64,000 nt of DNA from an uncultured bacterium. GTDB taxonomy: Bacteria > Actinomycetota > Coriobacteriia > Coriobacteriales > Coriobacteriaceae. Location of the stretch: positions 1-64,000 of the forward strand of contig CAJMOF010000008.1 of the NCBI GenBank assembly GCA_905215065.1. Direction: 5' to 3'. Positions 34,929 through 44,587 of this stretch are shown piece by piece. The number at the start of each line of letters is the position of its first letter. Position 1 is the first letter of the stretch. A model generated the notes under the pieces. It was not told the origin of the DNA and ran no database searches. It saw only the letters and a list, made by a program, of their open reading frames with translations. The position numbers and the translations under genes were made by a program.

Positions 34929-35183
34929 ATGGGTCCGTTCCAGATTCTTCTGTTTGTCGTTTGGGCTATCTCTGCCGTGGCGCTGACGATTCTCGTCCTG
35001 ATGCACTCCGGTAAGGGTACCGGCGTTTCGGATATGATTGCCAGCTCGCTGTATAACTCCAGCTCTGCCACGGGCGTTATGGAGCAGAACCTCGATCGCC
35101 TGACGGTAATTATGGCCGTCGTTTTTGCTGTGTGTGTCGTTCTGTGCATGTTCTTCTTCCCGCAGGGTATCGTCGGCTACTAA
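34929..35183 (+). CDS. secG: Preprotein translocase subunit SecG
   Basis: An 84-residue protein with two transmembrane helices joined by a Gly/Ser-rich loop: FQILLFVVWAISAVALTILVLMHSGKGTGVSDMI, then LTVIMAVVFAVCVVLCMFFF. The LMHSGKGTGVSD segment is the SecG family signature. SecG assists SecYE and SecA in protein export. The start has AAGGAGC upstream. Position after the glycolytic genes is conserved in many Gram-positives. A terminator follows 22 bp after its stop. Confidence 0.92.
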   Translation: MGPFQILLFVVWAISAVALTILVLMHSGKGTGVSDMIASSLYNSSSATGVMEQNLDRLTVIMAVVFAVCVVLCMFFFPQGIVGY

Positions 35184-35185
35184 GC

Positions 35186-35200
35186 ATCGGCGTATATACG
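35186..35200 (+). repeat. 15-nt repeat ATCGGCGTATATACG, copy 2
   Basis: It is an exact copy of 29904-29918 and begins 3 bp after the secG stop. Confidence 0.6.
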
Positions 35201-35205
35201 TTTGT

Positions 35206-35235
35206 AAAGGGTCCCGCATGTGCGGGGCCCTTTTT
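35206..35235 (+). terminator. Terminator after secG
   Basis: A 10-bp stem GGGTCCCGCA/TGCGGGGCCC (one G:U) with a 2-nt apex and a flanking A/T run ends in five T. Confidence 0.88.
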
Positions 35236-35473
35236 GTTTACAGACTTGTAATAGAGTCAAAATATCCCCACATACTTCGCCTAACTAAAGAAATTCTCGA
35301 CCGTTAACCGGAATTAGCGCCATATTGTGCATAAAATGCGCTACTGTATTGCGAAACGTTGGTCCGCACTGCATAACCAGCCATAACGGCGGACCGCGTT
35401 TGAATGGTTCGATCGGGCTGTCTTGACGTTGCCCGGCCGAATTCACTTTGTCCTATCTCATAAGGAGGATGGC
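35236..35473 (+). other. Leader/promoter region of the peptide transporter operon
   Basis: This 238-bp gap contains no gene. A poor promoter candidate TTGTGC-N16-TATTGC lies around 35325-35352, and the ribosome site AAGGAGG is at 35462-35468. No clear operator was seen. Confidence 0.35.
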
Positions 35474-37150
35474 ATGGCTGATTCTATGTTCCACCAGCCC
35501 GTTATGGGTCGTCGCGCCTTTGTTGGCGGCACCCTCGCTGCGAGCTCCATGGCTTTTCTTGCCGCATGCGGCAAGAAGGGCGGCGACGCTTCCGGTTCTG
35601 AGTCCGGTTCGACGCTGAACTTCTACATCAACAACCCGGTCTGCATCGACCCCTACAACGTCCAGGAGGATCAGGGCACTCAGGTCGAGTACCAGCTCTT
35701 CGACGCTCTGACGGAGTACGATAACGAGAAGGGCGAGATCGTTCCGCTGGCTTGCGAGTCCTTCGAGGCTAACGACGACGCCACCGAGTTCACCTTCAAG
35801 ATCAAGAAGGCCAAGTTCCACAACGGTGACGACGTTACCTCCAAGTCCTTCAAGCTCGGCTGGGAGCGCCTGGTCAACACTAAGTCGGCCATCGCTACCG
35901 AGTATGGTCCTTCCGAGGTCTCCTACCACCTTTCCATGGTCGAGGGCTATGACGATCTGCTTGCCGGTAATGCTACCGAGCTGTCCGGCGTTACCTGCCC
36001 GGATGACGAGACCCTCGTCGTCAAGCTGACTTCCGCCTACGCCGACTTCCCCTTCGTCGCCTCTCACCCGGCTCTGTCCCCGGTTCCCGAGTGCGCCGAG
36101 TCCGATGTCAAGAGCTTCTACCTTGCCCCGGTCGGTAACGGCCCGTTCATGATGGACGGCAAGTGGGAGGATGGTCAGGAGATCAACCTCAAGAAGTTTG
36201 ACGATTACTATGGCGACAAGGCCAAGATCGACGCCATCCACTTCCAGGTCATCAAGGACGTGGAGACCGCTTACAAGGAGTTCCAGGCCGGCAACCTCGA
36301 TGTCTGCGACGTTCCCGTTGCTCAGATCGACGCCGCCAAGAAGGATCGCGGCGAGTCCAAGGATGGCTACACCATGGGTGATGGCGAGCGCATGCTGCTC
36401 GGCTCCGAGCCTTCCACGTACTATCTGACGTGCAACACCACGGCCGAGCCGTTCAACAACGCTGACCTGCGCAGGGGCATCTCCCTGGCTATCAACCGTG
36501 AGGCCATCTGCAAGACCATCTTCAAGGGCACCCGTACCCCCGCTGACGGCATCGTTCCTCCGGGAATCGCCGGCTACAAGGAGGGCGCATGGGAGTTCTG
36601 CGCCTATGACGTCGACAAGGCTAACGAGTACCTCGACAAGGTCGCTCCCGCTGGCGCTAACGGCGATCGTGGCATTAATGTGACCCTGTCCTACAACCAG
36701 GACGGTGGCCACAAGGAGATCATGGAGTCCATCATCGGCGACCTCGCCAAGGTGGGCGTCACCGCCGTCTCCGATACTCCCGAGTGGTCTGCCCTGCTCG
36801 AGCAGTATCAGAACTTCAACTATCAGTTCGGCCGTCTGGGCTGGATCGCCGATTACCCGATCATGGACAACTTCCTGTACCCGCTGTTCCACTCCGACTC
36901 CCTCGGTGGCGACAACCGCTCTGGTTACAACAACCCCGAGTTCGATGCCAAGGTCGATGAGGCCCGTGCCACGGTTGACGACGACGAGCGCATCGCCAAG
37001 ATGCAGGAGGCTGACGCTATGGTCGCCGCTGACTGCCCGGTTATCCCGGTGATGTTCTACACGCACACCATCGTCGGCTCCGATCGCGTCAAGTACCTCT
37101 ATGTCGATCCGCAGAAGCACGCCGATCTGGGTACCGCTGAGCTCGCCTAA
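35474..37150 (+). CDS. dppA: Peptide ABC transporter substrate-binding lipoprotein
   Basis: A 558-residue family-5 solute-binding protein. A twin-Arg-free signal peptide (MGRRAFVGGTLAASSMAFLAAC) ends in the lipobox LAAC, so it is a surface lipoprotein. LNFYINNPVCIDPYNVQEDQGTQVEYQLFDALTEYD and the FTFKIKKAKFHNGDDVTSKSFKLGW segment are typical of oligopeptide/dipeptide binders, as is the C-terminal QFGRLGWIADYPIMDNFLYPLF. The start has a strong AAGGAGG. It leads a dppABCDF-type operon; two stem-loops separate it from the permease genes and would allow higher binding-protein synthesis. Codon bias is strong. Exact peptide length preference is unknown. Confidence 0.88.
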   Translation: MADSMFHQPVMGRRAFVGGTLAASSMAFLAACGKKGGDASGSESGSTLNFYINNPVCIDPYNVQEDQGTQVEYQLFDALTEYDNEKGEIVPLACESFEANDDATEFTFKIKKAKFHNGDDVTSKSFKLGWERLVNTKSAIATEYGPSEVSYHLSMVEGYDDLLAGNATELSGVTCPDDETLVVKLTSAYADFPFVASHPALSPVPECAESDVKSFYLAPVGNGPFMMDGKWEDGQEINLKKFDDYYGDKAKIDAIHFQVIKDVETAYKEFQAGNLDVCDVPVAQIDAAKKDRGESKDGYTMGDGERMLLGSEPSTYYLTCNTTAEPFNNADLRRGISLAINREAICKTIFKGTRTPADGIVPPGIAGYKEGAWEFCAYDVDKANEYLDKVAPAGANGDRGINVTLSYNQDGGHKEIMESIIGDLAKVGVTAVSDTPEWSALLEQYQNFNYQFGRLGWIADYPIMDNFLYPLFHSDSLGGDNRSGYNNPEFDAKVDEARATVDDDERIAKMQEADAMVAADCPVIPVMFYTHTIVGSDRVKYLYVDPQKHADLGTAELA

Positions 37151-37164
37151 GAGTTTTGCAGCTT

Positions 37165-37198
37165 CCATGAGGGTCAAGTATTTACGTAGACCTCATGG
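37165..37198 (+). terminator. Stem-loop 1 after dppA
   Basis: CCATGAGG (37165-37172) pairs with CCTCATGG (37191-37198), extended by two more pairs after a bulge. No T run follows; it is probably a stabilising 3' hairpin. Confidence 0.45.
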
Positions 37199-37248
37199 GA
37201 AACATACAGTTCTCCCTAACCTGGGGTAAACTGGCTGATGGTAATTTT

Positions 37249-37276
37249 GGGATGCCGGTCTGGCGATCGGCATCCC
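37249..37276 (+). terminator. Stem-loop 2 / leaky terminator before dppB
   Basis: A perfect 9-bp stem GGGATGCCG/CGGCATCCC with a 10-nt loop is followed by ATTTAGG, 31 bp before dppB. Confidence 0.5.
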
Positions 37277-37307
37277 ATTTAGGTTAATCCCTAGATAGGG
37301 GAGTGGT

Positions 37308-38345
37308 ATGGGTAAGTACATCGTTAAACGTGTGCTTCAGTTCATCCCGGTATTTTTGGGCGTTACGTTGATTCTGTTCGCCCTCCAGAATATTGTGCCG
37401 GGAGACCCGATCAAGCTGATCGGTGGAGACAAGGCTCTGTCCCCCGAGGTAGAGCTTCAACTTCGCGTGCGCTATCACCTGGTCCAGGCGGACGAGGACG
37501 GCAACGCGATCCTTGACGAGAACGGCGATCCCGTTCCAACGTCGCTTGTGGACCAATACTTGAATTACATGAATGGTCTGCTTCATGGCGATCTGGGCAA
37601 TTCGTATCAGCGCAAGCTGCCGGTTGCGGAAATCTTTGCCCAGAAGTATCCGTATACGGTTAAACTCGCCGCGTGCGCCATCGTGCTCGAGGCAATCATG
37701 GGTATCGGTGCGGGTATCATTTCGGCGGTAAAGCGCTATTCCTTCTGGGATATTTTGGTAACGCTGACCACGTCGATCCTCGTTGCCGTTCCTGCATTCT
37801 GGCTCGGTATGCTGCTGCAGCTGTTCTTTGGCGTCATCCTTAAGGATGCCACCGGCGGCGCATTCTCCATGCCGATCTCGGGTGCCGGCGGCTCCAGCTC
37901 TCAGTATCAGGATTGGATGCACTATGTGCTTCCGACCATCACGCTGGCTTCGGTTTCGACCGCCTATGCTGCCCGCATCATGCGCTCGCAGCTGCTCGAC
38001 GTCATGAATCAGGATTATATCCGCACGGCAAAGGCCAAGGGTCTCTCCAATCGCGCGATCATCGTCAAGCATGCGCTTAAGAATGCACTCATCCCCGTTG
38101 TTACCTATATTGGTGTCGACTTCGGCGGCATGCTTTCGGGCGCCATCCTGACCGAGACGGTCTTTAACTGGCCCGGTATCGGCTCTGAGGTCTACCGCGC
38201 CATTAGCATGCGCGACTGGCCCATCGTTATGGGCGGCGTTACGCTCATCGTTGTCGTCGTTATGGTGATCAACCTGCTCGTCGACATTAGCTATGCATTC
38301 CTCGACCCGCGTATCCGCCTCGGCGGTCCGTCGGATAAGGCCTAA
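37308..38345 (+). CDS. dppB: Peptide ABC transporter permease DppB
   Basis: A 345-residue inner-membrane permease with about six helices. It opens with GKYIVKRVLQFIPVFLGVTLILFALQNIVPGDP, the classic DppB/OppB start, and has the EAA coupling loop DVMNQDYIRTAKAKGLSNRAII. A 30-residue acidic insert around residues 60-85 (QADEDGNAILDENGDPVPTS) lies in the first extracellular loop. Start spacing to a GGGGAG site is good. It forms the pore together with DppC. Confidence 0.92.
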   Translation: MGKYIVKRVLQFIPVFLGVTLILFALQNIVPGDPIKLIGGDKALSPEVELQLRVRYHLVQADEDGNAILDENGDPVPTSLVDQYLNYMNGLLHGDLGNSYQRKLPVAEIFAQKYPYTVKLAACAIVLEAIMGIGAGIISAVKRYSFWDILVTLTTSILVAVPAFWLGMLLQLFFGVILKDATGGAFSMPISGAGGSSSQYQDWMHYVLPTITLASVSTAYAARIMRSQLLDVMNQDYIRTAKAKGLSNRAIIVKHALKNALIPVVTYIGVDFGGMLSGAILTETVFNWPGIGSEVYRAISMRDWPIVMGGVTLIVVVVMVINLLVDISYAFLDPRIRLGGPSDKA

Positions 38346-38359
38346 GGGAGGTACGTCTC

Positions 38360-39295
38360 ATGCAGGAAACTGATTCTCAGTCTCAGGAGCAGGCTACCGC
38401 CACCAAGGCCGCATCTGCTCCCGCCAAGTCCCGCACGCTGTGGGGCGACGCTTTTAAGCGTCTTCGCAAGAATAAGCTCGCCGTTATCGGTATCTGCTGG
38501 ATTATCATCGTCGTTTTGGTTGCCTTGACCGCAGACCTGTGGGCTAAGCCCTGGCTCGGGTCGCCGACGGCTTCTGACTCGACGACCATGGCCGAGACTT
38601 CGCTGCTGGCTCCGTGTGCCGAGCACCCGTTTGGTACCGACGCCCTTGGCCGCGACATTCTCGTCCGAGTTATCTACGGCGCGCGCGTTTCGCTTTCCGT
38701 CGGTATTATGGCCACCGCCATCTCCACGGTGATCGGTCTGATCATGGGCGCCCTGGCCGGTTTCTATGGCGGCATCTGGGATACGATCATCATGCGCTTC
38801 GCGGATATCTTCCTGGCGTTCCCGTACGTGCTGTTCGTTGTCGCCATGATCGCCGTTATCGGCCGTGGTCTTCAGAATGTTTTCATCGCCATCGGTATTC
38901 TCGGCTGGCCCTCGATTGCCCGTGTCTTCCGATCCGCGATCCTGACAGTCAAGGAAAACGACTATGTTGACGCTGCGCGCGCGATGGGTGCATCCGATGC
39001 TCGTATCGTCGTGCGTCACATCTTCCCGAACTCCGTTGCTTCCATCGTAGTCTACGCGACCATGAACATCGGTGGTGCCATTCTGACCGAGTCCGCTCTG
39101 TCCTTCCTCGGCATGGGCGTTATTCCGCCTACGCCTTCGTGGGGCTCCATGATTCAGGACGGTCAGCAGTATCTTCTGACTGCTCCCTGGATGATGATCA
39201 TGCCCGGTTTGGCAATTCTTTCGACGGTGCTCGCCTTCACCCTGCTGGGTGACGGTCTGCGCGACGCCCTCGACGTCAAGATGAAGGACGCATAA
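38360..39295 (+). CDS. dppC: Peptide ABC transporter permease DppC
   Basis: A 311-residue partner permease. The cytoplasmic N-terminus is Ala/Gln-rich for 30 residues, then LWGDAFKRLRKNKLAVIGICWIIIVVLVALTADLW. HPFGTDALGRDILVRVIYGARVSLSVG is the DppC signature, and the EAA loop is ENDYVDAARAMGASDARIVVRHIFPN. It lies 14 bp after dppB with a GGGAGG ribosome site and 2 bp before dppD. Confidence 0.92.
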   Translation: MQETDSQSQEQATATKAASAPAKSRTLWGDAFKRLRKNKLAVIGICWIIIVVLVALTADLWAKPWLGSPTASDSTTMAETSLLAPCAEHPFGTDALGRDILVRVIYGARVSLSVGIMATAISTVIGLIMGALAGFYGGIWDTIIMRFADIFLAFPYVLFVVAMIAVIGRGLQNVFIAIGILGWPSIARVFRSAILTVKENDYVDAARAMGASDARIVVRHIFPNSVASIVVYATMNIGGAILTESALSFLGMGVIPPTPSWGSMIQDGQQYLLTAPWMMIMPGLAILSTVLAFTLLGDGLRDALDVKMKDA

Positions 39296-39297
39296 GG

Positions 39298-40389
39298 ATG
39301 AAGAAGAACAAGAACTATGTGGACCTGAAGGACCAGCCGGTTCCCGAGGGCCAGCATCTGCTCGAGGTCGATGACCTTAAGATGTATTTCCACACCGAGG
39401 ATGGCGTGGTTCGCGCTGTCGACGGTGTGTCCTACACGCTCGATCGCGGCGAGACCCTGGGCGTCGTCGGCGAGTCCGGCTCGGGTAAGTCCGTGACCGC
39501 CATGACCATCATGGGCCTTATCTCGATGCCTCCGGGAAAGATTGAGGGCGGTGACGTTCGCTATCGCGGTCGTTCTATCCTTGAGATGACCGAGGAAGAG
39601 ATGCAGCACATTCGCGGTAACGATATCGCGATGATCTTCCAGGATCCTATGACCTCCCTTAACCCGGTCTATAAGATCGGTAAGCAGGTGGGCGAGGGCC
39701 TTCGTCTGCATCGTGGCTACTCCAAGCAGGAGGCGCTCAAGCGCGCCACCGAGCTCTTGGACCTCGTGGGTATTCCCGAGCCCGAGAAGCGCGTCAACGA
39801 GTATCCGCACCAGTTCTCCGGCGGTATGCGTCAGCGTGTCATGATTGCCATGGCTCTTGCCTGCGATCCCGATATCCTGATTGCCGACGAGCCCACGACG
39901 GCTCTGGACGTTACCATTCAGGCTCAGATTATCGAGCTCATGCAGGAGATGCAGCAGAAGAACGGCAACGCCATTATCATGATTACCCATGACTTGGGCG
40001 TCGTCGCCGATATGGCCGATAAGATCATGGTTATGTACGCCGGCCGTCCCGTCGAGTTCGGTACTGCTGAGGAAATCTTCTACGAGAGCCGCCATCCCTA
40101 CACCTGGGGTCTTATTCGTTCCATTCCGGAGCAGGCCATCGAGGAGAAGAAACCGCTTACGCCGATTCACGGCAACCCGCCTTCGCTCATGAACTTGCCT
40201 GAGGGCTGCGTCTTCTCTCCTCGTTGCCCCTATGCGACGGACAAGTGCCGCAAGCAGCGCCCCGAGCGCGTCGTTACCGAGTCTGGCCATTACTCTGCGT
40301 GCCACTACTCCGGTGAACCCGAGTTCCTCAAGAACGCTCCTGAGACGTCCCGTACGCGCAAGGATTCCAAGAAGGGAGGCGAGGCGTAA
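39298..40389 (+). CDS. dppD: Peptide ABC transporter ATPase DppD
   Basis: A 363-residue ATPase. Walker A is GESGSGKSV, Q-loop FQDPMTSLNPVY, signature FSGGMRQRVMIAMAL, Walker B ILIADEPTTALDV and H-loop ITHDLGVV. The C-terminal extension GCVFSPRCPYATDKCRKQRP...YSACHY contains four Cys; in related transporters this motif binds a [4Fe-4S] cluster. The start follows dppC by 2 bp with AAGG overlapping, and its stop TAA directly abuts the ATG of dppF, so the pair is coupled. Confidence 0.93.
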   Translation: MKKNKNYVDLKDQPVPEGQHLLEVDDLKMYFHTEDGVVRAVDGVSYTLDRGETLGVVGESGSGKSVTAMTIMGLISMPPGKIEGGDVRYRGRSILEMTEEEMQHIRGNDIAMIFQDPMTSLNPVYKIGKQVGEGLRLHRGYSKQEALKRATELLDLVGIPEPEKRVNEYPHQFSGGMRQRVMIAMALACDPDILIADEPTTALDVTIQAQIIELMQEMQQKNGNAIIMITHDLGVVADMADKIMVMYAGRPVEFGTAEEIFYESRHPYTWGLIRSIPEQAIEEKKPLTPIHGNPPSLMNLPEGCVFSPRCPYATDKCRKQRPERVVTESGHYSACHYSGEPEFLKNAPETSRTRKDSKKGGEA

Positions 40390-41418
<1,029 letters not shown>

Positions 41419-41434
41419 TCGGTTGTTCTCGTCC

Positions 41435-41561
41435 GGGCCCGCCCTGGTGTTACTTTTCAGAACGTCCTCGGACATGCAAGAAACCCCCGCTGCGCACTTC
41501 GTGCGGCGGGGGTTTCTTGCGTCCTGCGGAGTGTTCTGAAAAGTAACACCAGGGCGGGCCC
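41435..41561. repeat. Nested long inverted repeat E1
   Basis: Perfect 29-bp outer arms (41435-41463 with 41533-41561) enclose a second perfect 15-bp stem (41476-41490 with 41506-41520) and an apical CGCAC/GTGCG stem with a TTC loop. The 127-bp element starts 17 bp after dppF and would fold as a long hairpin on either strand. Confidence 0.85.
41476..41520 (+). terminator. Terminator-like core of E1 after dppF
   Basis: The 15-bp inner stem has an A-rich left foot and a right arm ending GGGGGTTTCTTGC, so it may terminate transcription of the dpp operon. Confidence 0.5.
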
Positions 41562-41742
41562 TACGTTAACTCGGCAGGGGGAGTGCGATTCCCTGATCGC
41601 TCGCTTAATCTGATAGGGAATTGTGTGAGGCCGGAGCCTTGGCTCCGGCCTCCCCATATAAGGGCTCGGCAAAGCCGAGCCACCAAATTTGCATCAGCCC
41701 CCAGAACATGTTTGAGAACGGTGCCTGGAGTACGTGGACGTA
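41562..41742. repeat. Noncoding stretch with short GC-rich hairpins
   Basis: No gene is present. GAGGCCGGAGCC/GGCTCCGGCCTC (41627-41638 with 41641-41652) and GGCTCGGC/GCCGAGCC (41663-41670 with 41674-41681) form compact hairpins, and ATTCCCT/AGGGAAT arms flank about 41588-41621. Confidence 0.6.
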
Positions 41743-41867
41743 GGGCCGGAACGGGGTCAGCTTCCCAACGCATTCCGCAGGGGACGGTACATTTTGTAGC
41801 GCGAAGCGCGAATCAAAATGTACCGCATGCCCGAGGACGCGTTGGGAAGCTGACCCCGTTCCGGCCC
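41743..41867. repeat. Nested long inverted repeat E2
   Basis: Perfect 29-bp outer arms (41743-41771 with 41839-41867) enclose a 12-bp stem CGGTACATTTTG/CAAAATGTACCG (41785-41796 with 41814-41825) and a GCGC-GAA-GCGC apex. Arm length equals that of E1 but the sequences differ. Confidence 0.85.
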
Positions 41868-41905
41868 GGACATACGGATCTACCTGCATATTTACAAATT
41901 CGTAA

Positions 41906-41954
41906 ACTTTTTTGAAAAAAGTGCTTGCGCAGTTCTCGAAACATAGGTTATTAT
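41906..41954 (+). promoter_or_regulatory. tRNA-Leu promoter with upstream palindrome
   Basis: ACTTTTTTGAAAAAAGT (41906-41922) is a perfect palindrome just upstream of TTGCGC (41925-41930), 18 bp, TATTAT (41949-41954). The same upstream sequence and a similar -35 precede the first tRNA-Gly. Confidence 0.75.
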
Positions 41955-42011
41955 CTTCCTCGTTGAACGCGCGGGTCCAACAAAACGAACCGCGAATCAA
42001 CAACATAGCAT

Positions 42012-42101
42012 GTCGGAGTGGCGGAATTGGCAGACGCGCTAGCTTGAGGTGCTAGTGACCGCTTTTTGGTCATGCGGGTTCAAGTCCCGCCTCCGACACC
42101 A
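42012..42101 (+). tRNA. tRNA-Leu (anticodon GAG)
   Basis: The acceptor pair is GTCGGAG/CTCCGAC with encoded CCA (42099-42101). The anticodon stem CTAGC/GCTAG holds loop TTGAGGT, anticodon GAG. A long class II variable arm is present, and the T loop is GGTTCAAGTCC. Confidence 0.97.
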
Positions 42102-42112
42102 TCGCATTTGAG

Positions 42113-42134
42113 AAGCCTCTTCGGAGGCTTTTTT
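42113..42134 (+). terminator. Terminator after tRNA-Leu
   Basis: AAGCCTC and GAGGCTT form a 7-bp stem closed by a TTCG tetraloop and followed by four T. Confidence 0.9.
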
Positions 42135-42160
42135 GTTACCGATAGACGGTGAGGTTCACG

Positions 42161-44506
42161 ATGGAAACGCTTGAGCGCAACGAGTGGGCGGACGTTGCCC
42201 AACTGGTCGAGATCACGAGCGATGCTGTCATCATTTGTGAGCTCGACGGAACCATTCTGCATGTGAATAACCGCTTGCTCGACTTGATGTGCGAGGAGCG
42301 TTCCGATGTGATCAACGGGGACGTTAAAGACCTCTTGTACTCATCAGCATTTGAACGCGCGTCAGAGCATCGTCTTCCTTTTGAGACCAATGGAACCGAG
42401 AGCGAGTTGATGCTCAAGCTGAGTGACGGCTCCTTTATTCCCGTCTTGGTTTGTGCCGGCTCGGTTACACCGCCTCGTATTTTTGGGCGCCGCGCGCCGC
42501 GTGTTCTGGTGGCGCTTCATAGCATCGAAGAGCAGTACTCGCACGACCGCCAGCTCAAGCGTGCGCTTTCGGAGCTTAGAGTGGCGAATAAGCGCCTTTC
42601 GGGCACTTTGTCGGTCATTATGAGCACGGTGGGCTCCGATGAGCTGCCTAGTTTGTTAGATACCGTTTTGAACCAGCTTGTAGGAACGCTCGATGCTTCG
42701 GGTGCCGCTATTTATTTTTCTGAGAGCGGCGGTTTTAAGCTTCGCGGTGTTTCCAAGGAGCTGCACGACAGCTACCTGCCCGAGTTTTTGCCGTATGGCG
42801 CTGGCATTCCGACGTATGTGCTTCGCGAGTCGCGTGCCTGTCGTTTGTCGATTCAACAGGACCTTGAGGGTGATAGGGCTGCCTCCGGTATGTTCATGGA
42901 CCTGGACAATTGTTCTAAGCACCTGTTGCGCGTGCAGGATATGCCTCCGTACCGCAGCGAGATCTGCCTTCCCGTTTTTTACGGTACGCAGATCCTTGGC
43001 GTGCTGGAAGTTGGTTGGAAGCGCCCTCAGGCACCCCTCGCCTATGACGTTAATGTACTCGAGGTCATTTGCGATTACCTGTCTATCCAGCTGGTCGGCA
43101 TGGCATCGAGCCTTCGCTCTCGTCGCACGGCCGAGCTTGGCCGCTCGCTCAATGTCTTACGTGATGAGTTGTTTACCTTTCTAGACGATTCCGCCGCGGC
43201 TACTCAGGCGGTATCGTCCGAGATTTGCAATATGCTCAACTGTCATTTTTGCCCTGTTGAGTATGACGCCAGTCTGGGCTCCTATGTCATAGATTTTGAA
43301 GGCGGCAGTCGCGTTGCTTTGCCGGACGATCCCGAGAAGCTTTTCTTTTCCACGACGGCGCCAGCGGCACGTTTGGGGGTTGGCTCTGATGGCTTTGAGG
43401 CGTCTGTTTTGGGCGGCACGAGTGCCGAGGATCTTAAACACGTCCGTATAACTCGCGTTGACGAATCGATGCCTATGGGAGGCTGGCTTAGGGCGCATGG
43501 TCTGCCTTGCCAGGGTCTCTACGTCGACACCGGCATCGAGGCGGGGCGCCCGCGCTCTGAGGGTGATGGCAAGCACAGCAACGACGCGATCGTTCCTGCT
43601 TCTGTTGCGAAAGGCCCGACGACGCGCGCGCTGCTGCTTCGTGACGGTAGTCAAGAGCCGATTGATGACCTTGAATATGACTACTTGGTGCACTTGGCGC
43701 ATGACTTTGAACTGATCTACGAGGGCGAATCTCAAAAGCGCGAGGAGCGCCATATCGCTCAGACCCTCCAGATTGGCATGAGAAATTCGCTTGGTGACGT
43801 TCCGGGTATCGCGACCGATTCGGTATACCTTTCGGCAACGAATTCGGCGTTGGTCGGTGGCGACTTTTATACGCTCGTCCGTCTTCCCGACGATTGCGCC
43901 GTTATGATTTTGGGCGATGTATCCGGCAAAGGAATCGAGGCGGCGTCGATGTCAGCGCTCGTCAAGACGGCGCTGACGGCCTATGCCTGGGAGGGTGCTG
44001 GGCCCGCCCGTATGGCCCGCTCGCTCAATAGCATGCTCATGGGCTTTTCGAGGGTCGAGACGTTTGTGACGGCGTTTATCGCCAAGATTGATCTTAAAGC
44101 GGGTCGCGCTACCTATTGCTCTGCGGGGCATCCTCCCACTATGGTCATTAGGCCCTCGTCGACGCCGCTTGGCTGTGGAGAAATCCGAGGGGGAGAAGTG
44201 GAGCTCCTTGGGTGCCAATCGGGCGTGATCGGCGCCTTTGAGAGCATGGTGTACGAGACAGGCGTTTTTACGTTCGCTCCTGGTGACATGCTATTTATGT
44301 ATACCGACGGAACAATCGAAGCACGTGATCGCTCGGGTGCTTTCTTTGGCGAGCAGCGCCTTCGTGACCTTTTGCTCTCTGTCTCGGGTGAGGGCGTATC
44401 GGGAATCTGCGGTAAGGTCTTGGGCGAGCTTGACCGCTTTACCGAGTCTGCGCTGGACGATGACATCGCGCTGGTTTCCCTTGAGTTTTTACGGGGTCGA
44501 TCGTAG
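42161..44506 (+). CDS. PAS-GAF-SpoIIE (PP2C-type) phosphatase
   Basis: A 781-residue soluble signalling phosphatase. Residues about 10-120 are PAS-like (TSDAVIICELDGTILHVNNRLLDLMCEE), 145-310 GAF-like (LLDTVLNQLVGTLDASGAAIYFSE), and about 535-780 the SpoIIE domain with GGDFYTLVRL near 564, LGDVSGKGIEAASMSALVKTAL near 585, YCSAGHPP and LFMYTDGTIEARD metal-site motifs. Such enzymes dephosphorylate STAS-domain anti-anti-sigma factors, and a STAS-HATPase fusion gene lies 81 bp downstream. No transmembrane segment was seen. ATG 42161 is chosen with GGTGAGG upstream; a GTG at 42149 is in frame. Confidence 0.87.
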   Translation: METLERNEWADVAQLVEITSDAVIICELDGTILHVNNRLLDLMCEERSDVINGDVKDLLYSSAFERASEHRLPFETNGTESELMLKLSDGSFIPVLVCAGSVTPPRIFGRRAPRVLVALHSIEEQYSHDRQLKRALSELRVANKRLSGTLSVIMSTVGSDELPSLLDTVLNQLVGTLDASGAAIYFSESGGFKLRGVSKELHDSYLPEFLPYGAGIPTYVLRESRACRLSIQQDLEGDRAASGMFMDLDNCSKHLLRVQDMPPYRSEICLPVFYGTQILGVLEVGWKRPQAPLAYDVNVLEVICDYLSIQLVGMASSLRSRRTAELGRSLNVLRDELFTFLDDSAAATQAVSSEICNMLNCHFCPVEYDASLGSYVIDFEGGSRVALPDDPEKLFFSTTAPAARLGVGSDGFEASVLGGTSAEDLKHVRITRVDESMPMGGWLRAHGLPCQGLYVDTGIEAGRPRSEGDGKHSNDAIVPASVAKGPTTRALLLRDGSQEPIDDLEYDYLVHLAHDFELIYEGESQKREERHIAQTLQIGMRNSLGDVPGIATDSVYLSATNSALVGGDFYTLVRLPDDCAVMILGDVSGKGIEAASMSALVKTALTAYAWEGAGPARMARSLNSMLMGFSRVETFVTAFIAKIDLKAGRATYCSAGHPPTMVIRPSSTPLGCGEIRGGEVELLGCQSGVIGAFESMVYETGVFTFAPGDMLFMYTDGTIEARDRSGAFFGEQRLRDLLLSVSGEGVSGICGKVLGELDRFTESALDDDIALVSLEFLRGRS

Positions 44507-44587
44507 ACCGCGATACTTGACGGGCAAAATCTGCGCGGTTGCAGATACGTATGCATCGAGCGAGCTCTTTTGGGGAACCATGGTCGT

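Noticed and set aside
35423..35473. Longer start for the peptide-binding lipoprotein
   Set aside because: The added N-terminus would precede and disrupt the signal peptide, while AAGGAGG sits just before the ATG at 35474.
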